A stretch of DNA of 64,000 nt from Paenibacillus vini (GCF_018403325.1 NZ_BOSL01000009.1:124001-188000), one strand, 5' to 3'. Counted from the stretch's first letter, positions 36,007 to 46,748 are shown. Notes: generated from the sequence alone by a model not told the origin. Numbers and translations: made by a program.

Positions 36007-36930
36007 TTAATCGAATAGACCCATGCTCAGGTATCTTTCGCCGGTGTCCGGAGCGATGCATAATATCCGCTTTCCTTTACCGAGTTTCCGGGCCAGCTGC
36101 ATCGCCGTCCAGACCGACGCACCTGATGACGGGCCGACGAGGATGCCTTCCAGAGCGGCAAGCCGACGCGCGGTGTCGAGAGCGTCCTTATCTTCAACCT
36201 GGACGATTTCGTCGTAAACTCCCGTATTCAGAATGGGAGGAATAAAACCGGGACTGGTGCCTACCAGCTTGTGTGGACCGGGTTGTCCCCCCGACAGGAC
36301 AGGGGAGCCTTTCGGTTCGACAACGACGATTTGGATCTCCGGCAAATGTTCACGCAAATATTCACCGGTGCCGGTTATCGTGCCGCCGGTTCCGGAGGTG
36401 GCGACAAATGCATCCAGTCTGCCATCCATTTGCGAGATAATTTCCGGACCCGTGGTCAGCCGGTGGACATCCGGATTCGCCGGGTTTTGAAACTGCTGGG
36501 GGATGAAGCTGCCCGGAATTTGCGATTGAAGCTCCAGCGCTTTCTCGATCGAGCCGGGCATACGCAGAGCTGCAGGAGTTAATACGACCTCCGCGCCGTA
36601 GGCTTTAAGGAGGTTGATCCGCTCCAGGGTCATGTTGTCGGGCATGACCAGGATCGCTTTATATCCCTTCGCCGCAGCATTCATCGCAAGCCCGATACCA
36701 GTATTGCCGCTGGTCGGCTCAATTATTGTGGCCCCCGGCTGGAGAAGGCCCGCTTTCTCCGCCTCGGCGATCATATGAGAAGCGGCGCGGTCCTTCACGC
36801 TGCCGCTAGGATTGAAATACTCCAGTTTGACATAAACATCGGCGTCTTGTTCTCCGGTCATACGTCCCAACTTGACCGCCGGAGTATTGCCGACGAGTTC
36901 GGTGATGCTATTAAATGCTTTGCAGGTCAT
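36007..36930 (-). CDS. cysK: Cysteine synthase A (O-acetylserine sulfhydrylase)
   Basis: A 307-residue PLP enzyme making cysteine from O-acetylserine and sulfide. The PLP Lys is in NPSGSVKDRAA; the phosphate/substrate loop is EPTSGNTGIGLA; the cofactor glycine loop is ATSGTGGTITGTGEYL. About the usual 308 residues. The RBS is poor (GGGG about 13 bases before ATG). A near-ideal promoter lies 55-80 bases upstream. Monocistronic. Full conservation of CysK motifs argues against cystathionine beta-synthase. Confidence 0.95.
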   Translation of the reverse strand: MTCKAFNSITELVGNTPAVKLGRMTGEQDADVYVKLEYFNPSGSVKDRAASHMIAEAEKAGLLQPGATIIEPTSGNTGIGLAMNAAAKGYKAILVMPDNMTLERINLLKAYGAEVVLTPAALRMPGSIEKALELQSQIPGSFIPQQFQNPANPDVHRLTTGPEIISQMDGRLDAFVATSGTGGTITGTGEYLREHLPEIQIVVVEPKGSPVLSGGQPGPHKLVGTSPGFIPPILNTGVYDEIVQVEDKDALDTARRLAALEGILVGPSSGASVWTAMQLARKLGKGKRILCIAPDTGERYLSMGLFD

Positions 36931-36983
36931 AGCAGGTAAAGCCCCACTTTCAGTACGGCTGATAAGAGCCGGGTTTTCTGTAT

Positions 36984-37012
36984 ATTCTACCCGTGTTGCC
37001 GATCACGTTCAA
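36984..37012 (-). promoter_or_regulatory. SigA-type promoter of cysK
   Basis: Minus strand TTGAAC (37012-37007), 17 bases, TAGAAT (36989-36984). No T-box or S-box leader is visible in the short transcript leader. Confidence 0.7.
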
Positions 37013-37154
37013 GCTAAGCAATAAATCAGTATCATGCGGGATTATCCTATGGTAAAGTAGGAATAACAACGAAGATGAGGCCACCAGCGGGTTTCATCTT
37101 TTTTTATATTAATTAGTGATGAATTTCACAACTTGAAACGAGGGGATGTTGCAG

Positions 37155-37649
37155 ATGGTTGAAGCAAGGAAAATGCCGTTCTCCGTGAAGCTGCTGATTG
37201 CATTGCAGGGCTTTTTAGGAATAGGGGCAGTGTTTGGAGGGGGGGCTTTAATTATAGATCCCAGCGGGCAGTTGCTCGGAATGCCGACGGAAATGATGAA
37301 GATCCCGCTCTTTTCCGACTTTTTGTTCCCCGGAATGATTCTGCTGCTCGTACTGGGGATCGGCCCGCTGGGAATTATGGTGTCACTGCTTCGCCGGCAA
37401 GCGTGGTCGCTGGGAGAGAGGCTCAATTTATTCAGGCCCATGCACTGGTCCTGGACGTTCTCCCTATATACGGCATTTGCTTTGATTATTTGGATTATGG
37501 TGCAGCTCTATATTATCAAAGAGACAGCAGTGATTCACCTTGTTTACATGATGCTTGGTCTGGCGATTCAAATCGTAACGCTGCTCCCGTCCGCAAGGAA
37601 TTTCTATGAGCTTGAGGACGGCAGCGGGGATGGCATTACCATGACTTAA
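37155..37649 (+). CDS. Four-helix integral membrane protein of unknown function
   Basis: A 164-residue membrane protein with four hydrophobic helices (about residues 10-32, 50-75, 92-115, 120-142) separated by short basic loops. No recognised enzyme motif; the layout resembles small DUF-type membrane proteins of Bacillales. ATG at 8 bases from GAGGGG. Its last 14 bases overlap the 3' end of the convergent lipoprotein gene. Confidence 0.65.
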   Translation: MVEARKMPFSVKLLIALQGFLGIGAVFGGGALIIDPSGQLLGMPTEMMKIPLFSDFLFPGMILLLVLGIGPLGIMVSLLRRQAWSLGERLNLFRPMHWSWTFSLYTAFALIIWIMVQLYIIKETAVIHLVYMMLGLAIQIVTLLPSARNFYELEDGSGDGITMT

Positions 37650-38517
37650 GCTCGGTCCGCTTCCAGGTGTCTTTCGCTACGCAGATGTACATATAGTTTT
37701 CGTCCCAGGCGATATCCCCCTGGTTGCCCGGAGAATTGGCCGATTCGGGAGTCTTCGATTCCCGGATGCGTATGCTGTCGCCGGCGACGTCAAGTTTGCT
37801 CTCGGGGGCATTGGTTCCAATGCCGACGTTGCCGTCGCTGCGACTTACGGTCACTGCACTCTCAATGGCTTCACCTTTATCGTCATAACGGATAATGTTG
37901 AAATCAGCGCCGCTATTCCCGCCTTTTTCCCCGCTGTTTGTACGCAGGCTCCAAAGCGGAGTGGTCGCATTGTCCTTGCCCGTTTTGGCAAATTGGATAT
38001 CCCGATTGCCTTCAGCGGCTACTCTGAGAATGCCGTCCATGACGTTGAAGTTGGAAGAGTGGGTGCGTATCTCCGCTACATCGGTGTCGTAAGGAATTTC
38101 AAAGCGCGTAAACAACTGGTCTTTGTTCTCCCCGTCGGGAGACATCGTAGTTTCGAATGATATATGCTTGTGGTCATGTTGTTCCGGATTGTTTGCTTTG
38201 TCATGTGAGACGATAGCCGTTTTGTCGTTTCCTTTTTCATCGGCCCATGAGATAGCCGGCTTGGCCCGTTCCGCGGTCCATTGCAGCCGGATGAGATCGG
38301 ACAGATGACCTTCGGAAGCGACCCACTTTTGATCCGTCGACAGATGAATCCGTTCATTTTGCGGGAACGCTAAACCACCGCCCGGCAAAGAGGATTCTTG
38401 AAAAGAGGGCGCGGAAGAGGATGATGAACTTTCAGCGACGCCAAACAACTGGCATCCTCCTACAAAAGATAAACTAGCCCCTAACGCCGTCAGGGAGACA
38501 ATTTTTATCAGCTTCAT
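37636..38517 (-). CDS. Lipoprotein with phage tail-fibre-like C-terminal segment
   Basis: A 293-residue predicted lipoprotein: signal MKLIKIVSLTALGASLSFVGGC with the lipobox VGGC (Cys22), a Ser-rich linker, then a polar beta-rich domain. The C-terminal 80 residues (VSRSDGNVGIGTNAPESKLD, followed by the NQGDIAWDENYMYICVAKDTWKR block) are the pattern seen in phage and prophage tail-fibre or surface appendage proteins just before intramolecular chaperone domains. There is no chaperone here and no phage gene nearby. The function is unknown; surface display is inferred from the signal. Confidence 0.7.
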   Translation of the reverse strand: MKLIKIVSLTALGASLSFVGGCQLFGVAESSSSSSAPSFQESSLPGGGLAFPQNERIHLSTDQKWVASEGHLSDLIRLQWTAERAKPAISWADEKGNDKTAIVSHDKANNPEQHDHKHISFETTMSPDGENKDQLFTRFEIPYDTDVAEIRTHSSNFNVMDGILRVAAEGNRDIQFAKTGKDNATTPLWSLRTNSGEKGGNSGADFNIIRYDDKGEAIESAVTVSRSDGNVGIGTNAPESKLDVAGDSIRIRESKTPESANSPGNQGDIAWDENYMYICVAKDTWKRTELKSW

Positions 38518-38690
38518 TTCATACTCTCCTTTTTTTTACAGGATTTGATTGAATTCCTATAGAGATAATTGTATTTTTTTGTTGAAATGACAATAGGTAA
38601 TTTGAATGGAATCCTTGGGGAAATTCATCAGCTAATGGGTTTGATCCGCCTTGTGGGAAATTAGTACGAGAAACGAGGGACGTGAAATCG

Positions 38691-39008
38691 ATGGAGAATT
38701 CAACGGAAAATCAATCTTTTGTGAAGTATGTGATTTTACTTTCGATGAATCCGGGAAGGAGCTTCAATGAGGAGTTAATCCGCAGTCATGTCGCCTATTT
38801 AAGGGAATTACAATCGATGGGAAAACTGGTAATGTGCGGACCCTTTGTCGATGTTCCCGGAGGGATGCTCATTATTCAGGCCGCCGATTTGGAAGAAGCC
38901 AAAGCTTTGGCGGAGCGTGACCCGTTCGTGAAATCAGGAACTGAGAACTATGAACTAAGGGCCTGGGAAATTTCCTGCGAAGCGAACAATCATTTGGGAA
39001 TGGGGTAA
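38691..39008 (+). CDS. YciI-like protein
   Basis: A 105-residue small protein of the YCII/dimeric alpha-beta barrel fold: KYVILLSMNPGRSFNEELIRSHVAYLRELQSMGKLVMCGPFVDVPGGMLIIQAADLEEAKALAERDPFVKSG, with the conserved His and the ERDPFV motif. Biochemical role uncertain. Start at the ATG 10 bases after GAGGGA rather than the GTG three codons earlier. Confidence 0.8.
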   Translation: MENSTENQSFVKYVILLSMNPGRSFNEELIRSHVAYLRELQSMGKLVMCGPFVDVPGGMLIIQAADLEEAKALAERDPFVKSGTENYELRAWEISCEANNHLGMG

Positions 39009-39027
39009 AATAGGGGGCCTGTCAAGA

Positions 39028-39265
39028 TGTGGACAATATTAACCGCAATTTGAAAGGCTATTGTATGAAAAATGCTTGAAAGCTTGCCTGACAACGGATG
39101 AAGACGGATTCCGAAAATCGAGTCATTATTTTCTGAAAAATGTGGATAATGTGCATAACCTAGTGGATAAATTCTACAATTTCAAAAAAAGCCCGAAAAA
39201 AACGACCTCAAGGGTCGCTTTTTTTGGAAATGCATCTTCAACACTGTGGATAACGATGTGTATAA
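39028..39265 (-). promoter_or_regulatory. DnaA-box cluster (six boxes, same orientation)
   Basis: Minus-strand 9-mers: TTGTCCACA (39028-39036), TTATCCACA (39141-39149), TTATGCACA (39150-39158), TTATCCACT (39162-39170), TTATCCACA (39245-39253), TTATACACA (39257-39265). Two are the perfect box and two more fit TTWTNCACA; the other two have one mismatch. All point the same way. The 291-base gene-free gap between the convergent YciI-like and ABC-F genes holds them. Outside oriC such clusters exist in Bacillus as sites that titrate DnaA or load its regulators. Confidence 0.65.
39203..39225 (+). terminator. Weak hairpin with T run, between YciI-like and ABC-F genes
   Basis: CGACC / GGTCG stem, short loop and TTTTTTT. 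It lies inside the DnaA-box region, 195 bases after the YciI-like stop. Confidence 0.5.
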
Positions 39266-39299
39266 AGAGATTATAAAGAATTTGAATTTTTTTTGAGAA

Positions 39300-41261
39300 T
39301 TATTCTGCGGCAAGGGATTCCCATTCCTCATAAGCCGAGGACAATTCTAATTTGTTACTGTCAATTACCGATTGGCGCTCCTGAAGGGCAGTATAGTCCT
39401 GATATATTTCCGGGAGCATTAATTCCGCTTCTAGATTGGCGATTTCGCCCTCCAGCCGGGCGATGGTCTCTTCCAGCTGTTCCAGTCTCCGGAGACGAGC
39501 CCGTTCCTGACGCTTAGCTTGTTTATCCGCTTCATAATTGGCGGCCCCCGTCTTTCCGGTTGAAGCCTCCTCAACGGAACTTCGATCCTGGGGACCCGGT
39601 TTCGAGGCTTCACTGTTTGCCTGTTCCGCGGCCAGCTCCTGCAGTTCCTGTTTTTTCGCCAAGTAATCGTCATAATTACCCAGGAAATGTTCGGCACCGC
39701 CGGGATGAAGCTCCTCAATGCGTTCCGCCATCTTGTTCAGGAAATAACGGTCATGAGATATGAAGAGCAAGGTTCCGTCATAATCAATCAGCGCCGATTC
39801 CAGCACTTCCTTGCTGAACAGATCCAGATGGTTGGTCGGTTCGTCTAGGATCAGGACGTTAGCTTTTTGCAGCATCAGCTTGGAAAGGGCGATTCGGGCT
39901 TTTTCCCCGCCGCTTAAGGCAGAGATTTTCTTGAGCACATCCTCACCGCTGAACAAAAAGTTGCCCAGCACGCTGCGGATTCGGGCCTCTTCCATATGGG
40001 GAAAGGCGTTCCAGACTTCCTCAAGCACGGTGTTTTGCGGGTTTAAATGACTTTGTTCCTGGTCATAATAACCAACCTTGACCTTGGTTCCCCAGGTGAT
40101 CGAGCCGGCGGTCGGCTTCAGATCTCCGGTCAATATTTTCAACAGCGTGGATTTTCCGATTCCGTTCGGTCCGATCAGGGCAACCGTTTCTCCGCGCCGC
40201 AGGCTGAAAGACACGTTCTTGAATAAAGGAGATGACCCGGGCTCAAAGGCATAACTCAACCCATCGACTTGAAGTACATCTTTACCGCTTGTGATTTCTG
40301 CTTCGAAGGAAAAGCTGGCCTTCTTCAGATCTCCTAACGGACGGTCCATGACGTCCATCTTCTCTAGGGCTTTCCGGCGGCTCTGCGCACGTTTCGTGGT
40401 TGAGGCCCGGACGATATTTTTCTGAATAAAAGTCTCCATTCGGGCGATTTCATCCTGCTGTTTCTCGTATAGCTTCATTTGGCTCTCGTACTCCGCAGCC
40501 TTCAGTTCGATATAACGGCTATAGTTACCGGTGTATCTGCGGGATTGATGCCGCTCGATTTCGACAATTGCCGTAACGAGCCGGTCCAGGAAGTAGCGGT
40601 CATGAGAGACGACAAGCAAGGCGCCGGAATAGTTGCGCAGATAATCCTCCAGCCAGGTCAGCGTCTGAATGTCCAGGTGGTTGGTCGGTTCGTCGAGCAT
40701 GAGCAGATCCGGAGCCTGAAGCAGGATCCGTGCCAGGGCCAGCCGGGTTTTCTGCCCGCCGCTCAGCGTGGAAATCACGGTGTCCGGCGAAAAAGAGCCG
40801 AACCCCATACCATGAAGTACGCTGCGGATGCGGGTTTCGATTTCATAGCCGCCTTGATCCTTGAACCAATCTGATTTTATTGCATAGCGTGTCAGTAAAT
40901 CCTGGTAAGCTTTATCGTCATGGGCCAAGCCCGGATCGGCGATCTGAATTTCCATCCGCCGGAGCTCCTGTTCCGTTTCCGTCAGATCGGAGAAAACATC
41001 GAGCATTTCCTCCCAAATGGTACGGTCCGATTGCAAGCCGCTATTTTGCGCCAGATAACCGACCCGCGTTTCTTTAGCTTTGAATATTTGTCCGCCGTCC
41101 GGAGTCAGCTCACCCGCCAATATTTGCAGCAGGGTCGACTTCCCGGCGCCGTTCACGCCGACGAGACCGATCCGGTCCCGTTCAAGAACCTGAAGTCCGA
41201 TTCCTCCGAGTATAGTGGTTACGCCGTATAATTTAGTAATATCAGTAGCTTGAAGCAGCAT
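39300..41261 (-). CDS. ABC-F family ATPase (ribosome-associated)
   Basis: A 653-residue soluble protein with two ABC domains and no membrane part: Walker A GVNGAGKST and GPNGIGKST, signatures LSGGQKTRLALARIL and LSGGEKARIALSKLM, Walker B LLMLDEPTNHLD and LILDEPTNHLD, joined by a basic linker with the P-site tRNA interaction motif region, and a C-terminal coiled coil (LEQLEETIARLEGEIANLEAEL). ABC-F proteins act on ribosomes; length and C-terminal coiled coil suggest YfmR/Uup/YdiF type rather than an antibiotic-resistance Vga/Lsa type, though this is not certain. Start at ATG 41261 after GGAGG. Confidence 0.9.
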   Translation of the reverse strand: MLLQATDITKLYGVTTILGGIGLQVLERDRIGLVGVNGAGKSTLLQILAGELTPDGGQIFKAKETRVGYLAQNSGLQSDRTIWEEMLDVFSDLTETEQELRRMEIQIADPGLAHDDKAYQDLLTRYAIKSDWFKDQGGYEIETRIRSVLHGMGFGSFSPDTVISTLSGGQKTRLALARILLQAPDLLMLDEPTNHLDIQTLTWLEDYLRNYSGALLVVSHDRYFLDRLVTAIVEIERHQSRRYTGNYSRYIELKAAEYESQMKLYEKQQDEIARMETFIQKNIVRASTTKRAQSRRKALEKMDVMDRPLGDLKKASFSFEAEITSGKDVLQVDGLSYAFEPGSSPLFKNVSFSLRRGETVALIGPNGIGKSTLLKILTGDLKPTAGSITWGTKVKVGYYDQEQSHLNPQNTVLEEVWNAFPHMEEARIRSVLGNFLFSGEDVLKKISALSGGEKARIALSKLMLQKANVLILDEPTNHLDLFSKEVLESALIDYDGTLLFISHDRYFLNKMAERIEELHPGGAEHFLGNYDDYLAKKQELQELAAEQANSEASKPGPQDRSSVEEASTGKTGAANYEADKQAKRQERARLRRLEQLEETIARLEGEIANLEAELMLPEIYQDYTALQERQSVIDSNKLELSSAYEEWESLAAE

Positions 41262-41451
41262 ATCAATTTCGATCCTCCTATATAACTCCCTCTCTATGAA
41301 CAGTGTACATGAAATAACGTTCAAATGCACCGCTCATTCCTGTAGGGCAAGGGTTTGAAGTGTCCGGTTCAGTTTTCATTTTGCCTCAACAATGATACAC
41401 TAAGGAAAGGTATAGCATGTCCCGTCCCTAAGGCGGAAAAGGAGTTATCGC

Positions 41452-42093
41452 ATGAGCATCGGGGAAAGCAAAAGAGAGCTTAGAGCGGAGATGTCCCGAG
41501 TTCGTTCCGAGATCTCCGGGGAGTCCCGGAGTGCGCAATCGCTTGCTGCCTGTATGCATGCGGAACATGAAGTGATCGGACCGCTTCGGAATAAGCGAGA
41601 CTCCGGGCTGACGGTGTTTACATTTTTGTCGTTCCGCGATGAACCGGATACTCGCCCGCTTCTGAGGAGTTGCCTGGAACGGGGCGATACAGTCCTGGTT
41701 CCGAGAGTGACCGGAGACGGTATCATGACGCTGCATCGTATCGGTGGAGAAGAGGATCTTGCACCCGGAACCTGGGGTATTCTTGAGCCGGGAGAGGAAG
41801 TCCCTATATGGCCTGCCAGCCGCTACGGTGAGATTGATCTGGCCATAGTCCCAGGCTTGGCTTATGATCGGTGGGGAGGCAGGATCGGCTTTGGCGGAGG
41901 TTATTACGACCGCTTTATGGCCGAGTGGGCGACTTGGAGCGAAAGGGAAGCCAAGCGAACGGGTTTTGCGCTAAAAGCTGCGCTTGCCTTCCGGGAGCAA
42001 ATTGTTTCGGGCCTCATTCCCATGGAAGAACATGATTTTAGACTGGATATGCTGTTTACGGCAACCGGTACCATATATATAGAAGGAAAGTAG
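41452..42093 (+). CDS. 5-formyltetrahydrofolate cyclo-ligase
   Basis: A 213-residue enzyme converting 5-formyl-THF to 5,10-methenyl-THF with ATP. Diagnostic motif [23 protein letters not shown] and the N-terminal [13 protein letters not shown] helix. Length is slightly above the usual 180-200. It heads a same-strand group with moaC, whose start overlaps its stop by one base. Confidence 0.92.
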   Translation: MSIGESKRELRAEMSRVRSEISGESRSAQSLAACMHAEHEVIGPLRNKRDSGLTVFTFLSFRDEPDTRPLLRSCLERGDTVLVPRVTGDGIMTLHRIGGEEDLAPGTWGILEPGEEVPIWPASRYGEIDLAIVPGLAYDRWGGRIGFGGGYYDRFMAEWATWSEREAKRTGFALKAALAFREQIVSGLIPMEEHDFRLDMLFTATGTIYIEGK

Positions 42094-42599
42094 TGAAGAA
42101 CATAATGGATTCGGCAGAAGTCCAAGGCAAGATGACTCATTTTAACGAACAGGGAAGAGCCCGTATGGTAGATGTCTCCGGCAAGGAGTCCACGGTGCGT
42201 ATCGCAGTTGCGGAAACGACGATCACCATGCTGCCTTCAACCCTGCTGGCCATCAAGGAAGGCAAGGTTGGAAAGGGCGACGTGCTCGCCGTGGCTCAAA
42301 TTGCCGGAATACAGGGCGCCAAACGAACTTCGGACTGGATTCCGATGTGCCACCCATTGGCGCTGACCGGGGTGAATCTTGCATTCACAGACAATGGAGT
42401 CGACGAGCTTCATATTGAGGCTACCGTAAAAACGGAAGGAAAGACCGGAGTGGAGATGGAGGCGCTCACCGCGGTATCCGCCGCCGCGCTTACCGTCTAT
42501 GATATGTGCAAGGCGCTGCAAAAGGATATGGTGATCGGACCAACGCAGCTTCGTTCGAAGAGCGGCGGAAAGAGCGGGGATTACATTCGGGAGAGTTAG
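42093..42599 (+). CDS. moaC: Cyclic pyranopterin monophosphate synthase MoaC
   Basis: A 168-residue hexameric enzyme for the second half of the first step of molybdenum-cofactor synthesis. Conserved features: [31 protein letters not shown] (catalytic region), [36 protein letters not shown]. Start GTG at 42093 (AAGGAAA just upstream) or ATG at 42105. Coupled to the folate gene upstream, which is common in Paenibacillaceae. Confidence 0.93.
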   Translation: MKNIMDSAEVQGKMTHFNEQGRARMVDVSGKESTVRIAVAETTITMLPSTLLAIKEGKVGKGDVLAVAQIAGIQGAKRTSDWIPMCHPLALTGVNLAFTDNGVDELHIEATVKTEGKTGVEMEALTAVSAAALTVYDMCKALQKDMVIGPTQLRSKSGGKSGDYIRES

Positions 42600-42668
42600 G
42601 TACGACCGGACACAGGCGAATGATTAATCCCTGATTCATATATAAGAGGTGGATAAGGAGGGTGACTC

Positions 42669-43154
42669 ATGGTTTGGAAGACTGCGATCCTAACGGCAAG
42701 CGACAAAGGAGCCAGAGGCGAACGTGAAGACACGAGTGCCCAGGTAATCCGGGAGCTTGTGGAGGAAGAACTTGGGGGCGAAATTGTGGAATATCGGATT
42801 GTTCCCGATGAGCCCGATGAAATTATTGCCGCCCTGATCGAGATGACGGATTATTTCCAAGCCGATCTGGTGTTGACCACAGGCGGTACGGAACTCGCGA
42901 TTCGCGATGTAACCCCGGAGGCGACGCGGCGAGTCATTGAACGGGAAGTGCCGGGAATGGCCGAAGCGATGCGCTATACGTCGATGCAAAAGAACCGGGG
43001 TGCGATGCTGTTCCGCGGCATTGTCGGAATCCGCGGACGTACTCTGATCGTTAATTTGCCGGGAACGCCGAAAGGCGTGCACGAGAACCTGGCAGCCATC
43101 ATGGATCAGCTTCCCGAAGCGCTGCTGATGGTCACGGGTCAATTCCGGCTTTAA
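42669..43154 (+). CDS. mogA: Molybdopterin adenylyltransferase (MogA/MoaB)
   Basis: A 161-residue enzyme that adenylylates molybdopterin. Motifs: ILTASDKGARGEREDTS, LVLTTGGTELAIRDVTPEAT (MPT-binding TGGT), FRGIVGIRGRTLIVNLPGTPKGVHENL. The TGGTEL here replaces the common TGGTGL. AAGGAGGGTG before the ATG. Confidence 0.92.
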   Translation: MVWKTAILTASDKGARGEREDTSAQVIRELVEEELGGEIVEYRIVPDEPDEIIAALIEMTDYFQADLVLTTGGTELAIRDVTPEATRRVIEREVPGMAEAMRYTSMQKNRGAMLFRGIVGIRGRTLIVNLPGTPKGVHENLAAIMDQLPEALLMVTGQFRL

Positions 43155-43260
43155 TCCGTACGGACTCCGGACCGGAAATGGATGCAAGATTGTCAGGCGG
43201 ATGGACTAATTTTGTGATATAGGTTATGGTATTGTTAGGTATGTGAAAGGAGAGTCGGGG

Positions 43261-43491
43261 ATGACAGCCGGATTTCTGTTAATCGTTATTGCAGCATTGC
43301 TTCTGTTTGGACCGAATAAATTGCCTGAACTGGGACGGGCGGTCGGACGTACGTTCCGGGAGTTTAAGAACGCTACCCAGGATATCGTGGATGATCATGA
43401 TCAATCCGAAGCAAAGAAACCGGAGGCAGCCGCGGCTTCGACTCCGACTCCGCAGCCTGATAAAGCCGATCATCGTAGGCTTCCGGAATAG
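43261..43491 (+). CDS. tatA: Twin-arginine translocase subunit TatA
   Basis: A 76-residue pore subunit: N-terminal membrane helix (FLLIVIAALLLFGPNKLPELGRAVG with the FGPNKLP hinge), amphipathic helix (RTFREFKNATQDIVDDH) and a short polar Pro/Ala tail. Exports folded proteins with TatC. The ATG follows AAAGGAGAGTCGGGG. It lies after Moco genes; many molybdoenzymes are Tat substrates. Confidence 0.93.
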   Translation: MTAGFLLIVIAALLLFGPNKLPELGRAVGRTFREFKNATQDIVDDHDQSEAKKPEAAAASTPTPQPDKADHRRLPE

Positions 43492-43601
43492 TAGTTGTCT
43501 TTATTAGCTTAACTATGTGAAATAATTGAACTGCTGTCCCTTCCTTGCCGGGAGGGATTTTGTGTGTGATATTCGTACCTGGATGGCGGGGAGGCAGGCC
43601 T

Positions 43602-44360
43602 ATGGCTGAACAAAAAGATACTCAAAGCGTGGTCGATCATTTATCGGAACTGAGACGCAGATTGGTTTATGTCCTGTCCGTCTTTGTAATCGTTCTGGTC
43701 GCCGCCTTCTTTGTGGTGGACCCTATTTATCATTATGTAACTGTGAACGCCCTCTCCGGCGTCCGAATTGATCTAAACGCCTTTTCCTTCTGGGACGGGG
43801 TCGGCGTATATATGAAAATTTCTATGGTAGTAGCGCTGGGAATTACTCTGCCGTTTACGCTGTATCAGCTTTGGGCTTTTGTGAGCCCTGGACTGAAGCC
43901 GGCGGAACAGAAGGCAACGCTCAGATATATTCCGTTTGTGTTTATTTGTTTTTTGGCGGGACTGGCCTTCGGTTATTTCGTCGTATTTCCGCTTGCTATG
44001 TCCTTCACGGGTTCGCTCAACAAGCAGCTTGGACTGATTGAGACGTACGGAATGGCGGACTATTTCAAGTTTCTGATGAATATTGTCCTGCCGATTTCCC
44101 TGTTATTTGAGCTTCCGCTCGTCATTTTGTTCCTGACCCAAATTCGGCTTCTAAACCCGGTACGGCTCAAGAAGATGCGCCGGGTCGCTTACTTCATTCT
44201 TGTGGTGATCTCGGTTATGATTACCCCGGCCGACTTCTTTTCGGCGTTTTTGGTACTGATTCCGCTTATTTTACTTTATGAGCTTAGCGTGTTGTTGTCC
44301 AAACGTGTATATCGCAAGCAATTGGCTGCGGATGCAGAACGGGAACTGAAATATAAATAG
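43602..44360 (+). CDS. tatC: Twin-arginine translocase subunit TatC
   Basis: A 252-residue six-helix signal-peptide receptor of the Tat pathway. Motifs: VVDHLSELRRRLVYVL at the N-terminus, LYQLWAFVSPGLKPAEQKATLRYIPFVFICFLAGLAFGYFVVFPLA, and VISVMITPADFFSAFLVLIPLILLYE. The start is the ATG 8 bases after GGGGAGG; the frame opens earlier without an RBS. Closed by a strong hairpin. Confidence 0.95.
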   Translation: MAEQKDTQSVVDHLSELRRRLVYVLSVFVIVLVAAFFVVDPIYHYVTVNALSGVRIDLNAFSFWDGVGVYMKISMVVALGITLPFTLYQLWAFVSPGLKPAEQKATLRYIPFVFICFLAGLAFGYFVVFPLAMSFTGSLNKQLGLIETYGMADYFKFLMNIVLPISLLFELPLVILFLTQIRLLNPVRLKKMRRVAYFILVVISVMITPADFFSAFLVLIPLILLYELSVLLSKRVYRKQLAADAERELKYK

Positions 44361-44368
44361 GTTGGATT

Positions 44369-44406
44369 AAGAGGGACATGTCCGCACTTTGCGGCGTGTC
44401 CCTCTT
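44369..44406 (+). terminator. Stable hairpin after tatC, terminator-like but without a T run
   Basis: AAGAGGGACATGTCCGC pairs with GCGGCGTGTCCCTCTT (nearly perfect, one unpaired base) with a 5-base loop; followed by GCCGGTTC, so no poly-T. Confidence 0.5.
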
Positions 44407-44536
44407 GCCGGTTCAAGATTTGTCCGCTCGGTTCGGGCGAATAGGATGGAATATTTTTACGTGGCGGAGGATAAAATGGTGAGGGTGTGTTCGTCCGTAT
44501 TTTTTTCGGAAAAGGAACAAAAATTGGATCAGGGAC

Positions 44537-44565
44537 TTGAAATCTGACCTTAAGTTGAGTATCAT
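44537..44565 (+). promoter_or_regulatory. SigA-type promoter of groESL
   Basis: TTGAAA (44537-44542), 17 bases, TATCAT (44560-44565), 11 bases before the CIRCE element. Confidence 0.75.
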
Positions 44566-44576
44566 AAAAGTGGTTA

Positions 44577-44603
44577 TTAGCACTTGAGGATGTCGAGTGC
44601 TAA
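44577..44603. promoter_or_regulatory. CIRCE element (HrcA operator)
   Basis: TTAGCACTT-N9-GAGTGCTAA. The consensus is TTAGCACTC-N9-GAGTGCTAA, so only the ninth base of the left arm differs. It overlaps the start of the groESL transcript, as in B. subtilis. Confidence 0.95.
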
Positions 44604-44659
44604 TACATAGTTTACTTCAATCCATTAACACAAACATATTTAAAGGAGGCTATTTTTTC

Positions 44660-44941
44660 ATGATCAAACCTTTAGGTGAACGCGTATTGGTAGAACCGAT
44701 CGAACAAGAGGAAACAACAGCTTTTGGCATCGTGCTCCCGGACACGGCTAAAGAAAAGCCGCAGGAAGGTAAAGTAGTCGCTGTCGGCAGCGGCGCGCTG
44801 AAAGACGGAGTACGTGTACCTCTGGAAGTGAAGGAAGGCGACCGCGTGTTGTTCTCCAAATATGCCGGTACGGAAGTTAAATATGAAGGCAAAGAGTATT
44901 TGATTATGAAAGAAAGCGACATTCACGCGATCGTCGGCTAA
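44660..44941 (+). CDS. groES: Co-chaperonin GroES
   Basis: A 93-residue lid subunit of the chaperonin: [12 protein letters not shown] at the N-terminus, the mobile loop with FGIVLPD, and the C-terminal [27 protein letters not shown] before the ATG. Cotranscribed with groEL under the CIRCE element; heat induced by HrcA release. Confidence 0.97.
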   Translation: MIKPLGERVLVEPIEQEETTAFGIVLPDTAKEKPQEGKVVAVGSGALKDGVRVPLEVKEGDRVLFSKYAGTEVKYEGKEYLIMKESDIHAIVG

Positions 44942-44989
44942 GTCGGGTAGTCTTTTATAATGACCGAATCTTATAAGCAGTAAGCATAG

Positions 44990-46660
<1,671 letters not shown>

Positions 46661-46696
46661 TAAAGGGTTCTACAACCCCGTAATACCGCAAGATGA

Positions 46697-46723
46697 AAGG
46701 CTCCCGAAAGGGAGCCTTTTTTG
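46697..46723 (+). terminator. Intrinsic terminator after groEL
   Basis: Perfect AAGGCTCCC / GGGAGCCTT stem with a GAAA loop, followed by T. Confidence 0.93.
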
Positions 46724-46748
46724 CATAAAATCATGTTCCCCACACGCG

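Noticed and set aside
39061-39276. Plus-strand ORF of 71 codons
   Set aside because: It runs through the DnaA-box cluster and the hairpin at 39203; no RBS and no family resemblance.
40320-40345. TAACGGAC match inside the ABC-F gene
   Set aside because: Single short match in a coding region without partner sites at 50 or 62 bases; chance.
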